Shown here: piece after piece, positions 5,056 to 6,587 of the stretch
How positions within the stretch are numbered: position 1 is the first letter of the stretch
How the letters are laid out: every line of letters starts with the position of its first letter
From: Nitrospira sp.
GTDB lineage: Bacteria > Nitrospirota > Nitrospiria > Nitrospirales > Nitrospiraceae
NCBI GenBank assembly: GCA_029858925.1
Contig: JAOUEB010000080.1
Location: 1 to 6,587 of the forward strand
Length of the DNA stretch: 6,587 nucleotides
Direction of reading: 5' to 3'
Position numbers and translations under genes: made by a program
Notes under the pieces: model-generated
What the model was told of the DNA's origin: nothing
The model's input: the letters and a program-made list of their open reading frames with translations, nothing else
The model's database searches: none

Positions 5056-5973
5056 CTAGGAGGCAGGGGTGCCACCCGGAAGATCAGGATCCCCCGCGCA
5101 ACGGAACCCGATCGTAATATCCGTCCGCCAATGTTTCGCGGCGAATCGTTTGGAGAGCCGCGCATTCTGTTCAGTCTCCCGCCACGACCCTCCCCGCACG
5201 ACTTTCAGATCCGCATTATCCGGTCCCTTGGGATCGCGGTACGGAGATTTCTTATAATAGTGCTCGTCGTAGGAGTCGGCCACCCACTCCGCAATATTGC
5301 CGGTCATATCGAAGAGCCCATAAGGGCTCCGTCCCGCCTCGAACGATCCGGGAGGTGCAAGGTATTTATAGCCATCTTCGCTGCCGCTCATATTGGCTGC
5401 GTGAACGGCGAACTTCTCTCCCCAGGGATATTTCCTCTTGCCTTCCCCGCGTCCCGCCTTTTCCCATTCCGCTTCCGTCGGGAGGCGCTTGCCGGCCCAC
5501 TGGCAGTAGGCCATCGCGTCATCCCACGACACACTCATGGCGGCAAACTCTGGCTGGAGCAGCTTCGACTGATCGTCTTCGAACACCTCGATCCTCGGCA
5601 TCGAACGCTTGGTCATCTTGGCGAACCGCGCGTATTCCGCCTGAGTCACTTCTTTCCGGTCCATAAAGAACCCCTTCAAGAAGACCTGATGCTCCGGCGT
5701 TTCGTCCGGATCGGCATCCTGGCTCCCCATGGTAAACGGTCCTTCCGGAATCTGGACCATTTCGCGGCCCTCATCTCCAATCTTCGTCTTGTACATCGAA
5801 TAGTCCTGAGTCGGCAGACTGGTCACGGTCTCTCGTGCTTCAGACTGGATGGACGCAGCCAATTCCTTCATCTGCCCAGCCTTGTAGGACTCATAGAGCA
5901 GCAGGCCGATCATGAGAAAAAATGACGCGAACACGAAAATGATGGACCCATATAACACGCCCTTATTTTCCAC
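5056..5973 (-). CDS. Membrane-anchored SUMF1/FGE-sulfatase-domain protein, copy 2
   Basis: 305 aa, the same architecture as the gene at 3916-4860. One N-terminal helix at about 7-28, a probable helical linker (30-68), then the SUMF1 domain at about 70-293: MVQIPEGPFTMGS (72-84), DRKEVTQAEYARF (105-117), VSWDDAMAYCQWAGKRLPTE (148-167), YPWGE (182-186), SPYGLFDMTGNIAEW (216-230), VVRGGSW (258-264), IGFRCAG (288-294). As in copy 1, the catalytic cysteine pair of formylglycine-generating enzymes is missing; the only domain cysteines are Cys157 and Cys292. The start is GTG at 5973-5971 with GAGGGG 5 nt upstream. Only 18 bp separate it from the upstream four-helix protein gene, so these two are probably one transcript. 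Target unknown; the nearby oxidase and cytochrome c make a respiratory assembly role plausible but unproved. Confidence 0.9.
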   Translation of the reverse strand: MENKGVLYGSIIFVFASFFLMIGLLLYESYKAGQMKELAASIQSEARETVTSLPTQDYSMYKTKIGDEGREMVQIPEGPFTMGSQDADPDETPEHQVFLKGFFMDRKEVTQAEYARFAKMTKRSMPRIEVFEDDQSKLLQPEFAAMSVSWDDAMAYCQWAGKRLPTEAEWEKAGRGEGKRKYPWGEKFAVHAANMSGSEDGYKYLAPPGSFEAGRSPYGLFDMTGNIAEWVADSYDEHYYKKSPYRDPKGPDNADLKVVRGGSWRETEQNARLSKRFAAKHWRTDITIGFRCAGDPDLPGGTPAS

Positions 5974-5978
5974 GCAGT

Positions 5979-5984
5979 CCCCTC
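5979..5984 (-). promoter_or_regulatory. Shine-Dalgarno GAGGGG supporting a GTG start
   Basis: It sits 5 nt before GTG 5973-5971. The next in-frame ATG lies inside the membrane helix, so the GTG with this ribosome site is the sensible start of the SUMF1-like protein. Confidence 0.65.
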
Positions 5985-5991
5985 TTCCCGT

Positions 5992-6354
5992 TCACGGTTG
6001 AGACACGGACGATTCAGCTTGCTCCGGCGGCGCCTTCCTGGCCGCGCGCATATCCAAAAGCATCGAAATCTGGACGCCAAGAAAGCCGCCCATCGCAGCG
6101 CCCGCTCCCGCCCCAACCCAAATCCGGTCGGCATCGGCCACCACCCAGGCCAACGCGCCACCCAGCACCGTTCCGATCATAATACTGATGAAAAATCGGC
6201 GTCCGCCCAAAAACCCGATGATGCAACCCAAAACCAGCCCCACTGCAATGGCCACTGGAAGTAATCCCCCGCCCACGGTGAACCCGATCAGAGTCCCCAC
6301 GGTCCCCATGACCGCCATCCCCAAGGCTATGTCCAACACTTTCCAGATCGGCAT
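5992..6354 (-). CDS. Small four-helix glycine-rich membrane protein, 120 aa
   Basis: Unrecognised family. Four hydrophobic segments are visible (about 5-28, 30-50, 55-74, 77-101), rich in small-residue packing motifs: GTVGTLIGFTVGGG, GLVLGCIIGFLGG, GTVLGG and GAGAGAAMGG. The polar C-terminal tail (102-120) ends SSVSQP. Glycine-zipper helices of this kind pack tightly and often oligomerise, but they occur in many unrelated families, so I assign no function. ATG 6354 has AGG about 8 nt upstream, and a perfect TATAAT lies 22 nt upstream. The stop is 18 bp before the GTG of the SUMF1-like gene, which suggests the two are transcribed together and the products may meet in the membrane. Confidence 0.8.
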   Translation of the reverse strand: MPIWKVLDIALGMAVMGTVGTLIGFTVGGGLLPVAIAVGLVLGCIIGFLGGRRFFISIMIGTVLGGALAWVVADADRIWVGAGAGAAMGGFLGVQISMLLDMRAARKAPPEQAESSVSQP

Positions 6355-6376
6355 ACCATCAACCTACGCGACAACT

Positions 6377-6382
6377 ATTATA
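6377..6382 (-). promoter_or_regulatory. Candidate -10 element TATAAT
   Basis: A perfect -10 hexamer on the minus strand, 22 nt before the ATG of the four-helix protein, in a short AT-rich patch within the 75-bp intergenic gap. No good -35 is found at 16-18 nt (TCTATA at best) and there is no extended -10 TG, so an activator or another sigma factor may be needed. It could start a transcript covering 6354-5056 or further. Confidence 0.4.
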
Positions 6383-6429
6383 TTGGCCCATAGACGCGTT
6401 ATAGATGTGCCCGTACGTAGACGAGCCTC

Positions 6430-6587
6430 CTACTTGGCCGGCAGGGCCGTCATCGGACCAAAATCGATCTCAACCCCGGAGCCGGCAATAATGGAAATCC
6501 CCCAGGCCTTTGCCGCGGGTTCATGACGATGAAGCCGCTTGAAGTCGTCGTATACGTTGACCCGCTCCTCAAACCACTGTCCCAATT
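6430..6587 (-). CDS. C-terminal end of an unidentified protein (5' end outside window)
   Basis: Only the last 51 codons are present, ending at TAG 6432-6430. Visible sequence includes WFEERVNVYDDFKRLHRHEP, then AWGISIIAGSGVEIDFGPM, ending LPAK. The pattern of a Trp/Arg/Asn-containing helix followed by a beta-strand-like GISIIAGS and a closing strand faintly recalls the C-terminus of DUF3047-type proteins, which often end with RN...D...F and a strand, but the usual acidic D.DN motif is missing, so this is only a suggestion. The stop lies 75 bp before the four-helix protein gene, on the same strand. The open frame, codon use and clean stop support a real gene; the function is not determined. 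Confidence 0.65.
   Translation of the reverse strand, partial: LGQWFEERVNVYDDFKRLHRHEPAAKAWGISIIAGSGVEIDFGPMTALPAK

Noticed and set aside
5131..5925. Long plus-strand open frame, 264 codons, opposite the second SUMF1-like gene
   Set aside because: It lies wholly within a well-supported minus-strand gene, and its Arg/His/Leu-rich composition is typical of an antisense shadow.
3916..5973. Active formylglycine-generating enzymes (sulfatase activators)
   Set aside because: The domain is the right family, but the two cysteines that bind copper and substrate are missing in both copies and no sulfatase gene is seen.

Overview
The window most resembles a Nitrospira-type (Nitrospirota) nitrite-oxidising or comammox bacterium. 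The basis is gene content: a very divergent cytochrome bd-like oxidase of about 14 helices beside a membrane-anchored diheme cytochrome c, a pairing known from Nitrospira. This is family-level recall, not a database match. The DNA is moderately GC-rich, and all genes but one micro-ORF lie on the minus strand.

In minus-strand transcription order (right to left): (1) 6587-6430, the last 51 codons of an unidentified gene that begins outside the window; (2) 6354-5992, a small glycine-rich four-helix membrane protein; (3) 5973-5056 and 4860-3916, two paralogous proteins, each an N-terminal membrane anchor plus an extracytoplasmic formylglycine-generating-enzyme/SUMF1-like domain, separated by about 195 bp holding palindromic, heptamer-built repeats; (4) 3728-3603 and 3521-3390, two single-helix microproteins of 41 and 43 aa; (5) 3300-1384, the 638-residue bd-like oxidase subunit; (6) 1301 to beyond base 1, a four-helix membrane anchor fused to a diheme cytochrome c that carries a CxxC-x15-CxxC insert. 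A third microprotein (34 aa, one helix) is read from the plus strand at 3858-3962. It is divergent from the oxidase operon and overlaps, antisense, the 3' end of the neighbouring SUMF1-like gene.

Taken together the window looks like a respiratory module. The microproteins, bd-like core and cytochrome c probably form a terminal oxidase complex that takes electrons from a c-type cytochrome rather than in the classical CydAB quinol-oxidase way, because the CydA Q-loop signature GRQPW is absent while the CydA-like heme-ligand histidines and the ANSW motif are kept. The SUMF1-like proteins lack the cysteines of true formylglycine-generating enzymes and are better seen as structural, binding or assembly factors; their link to the oxidase rests on proximity alone. 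After annotation no gene-free stretch longer than 300 bases remains. I see no tRNA, rRNA, CRISPR array or insertion sequence.
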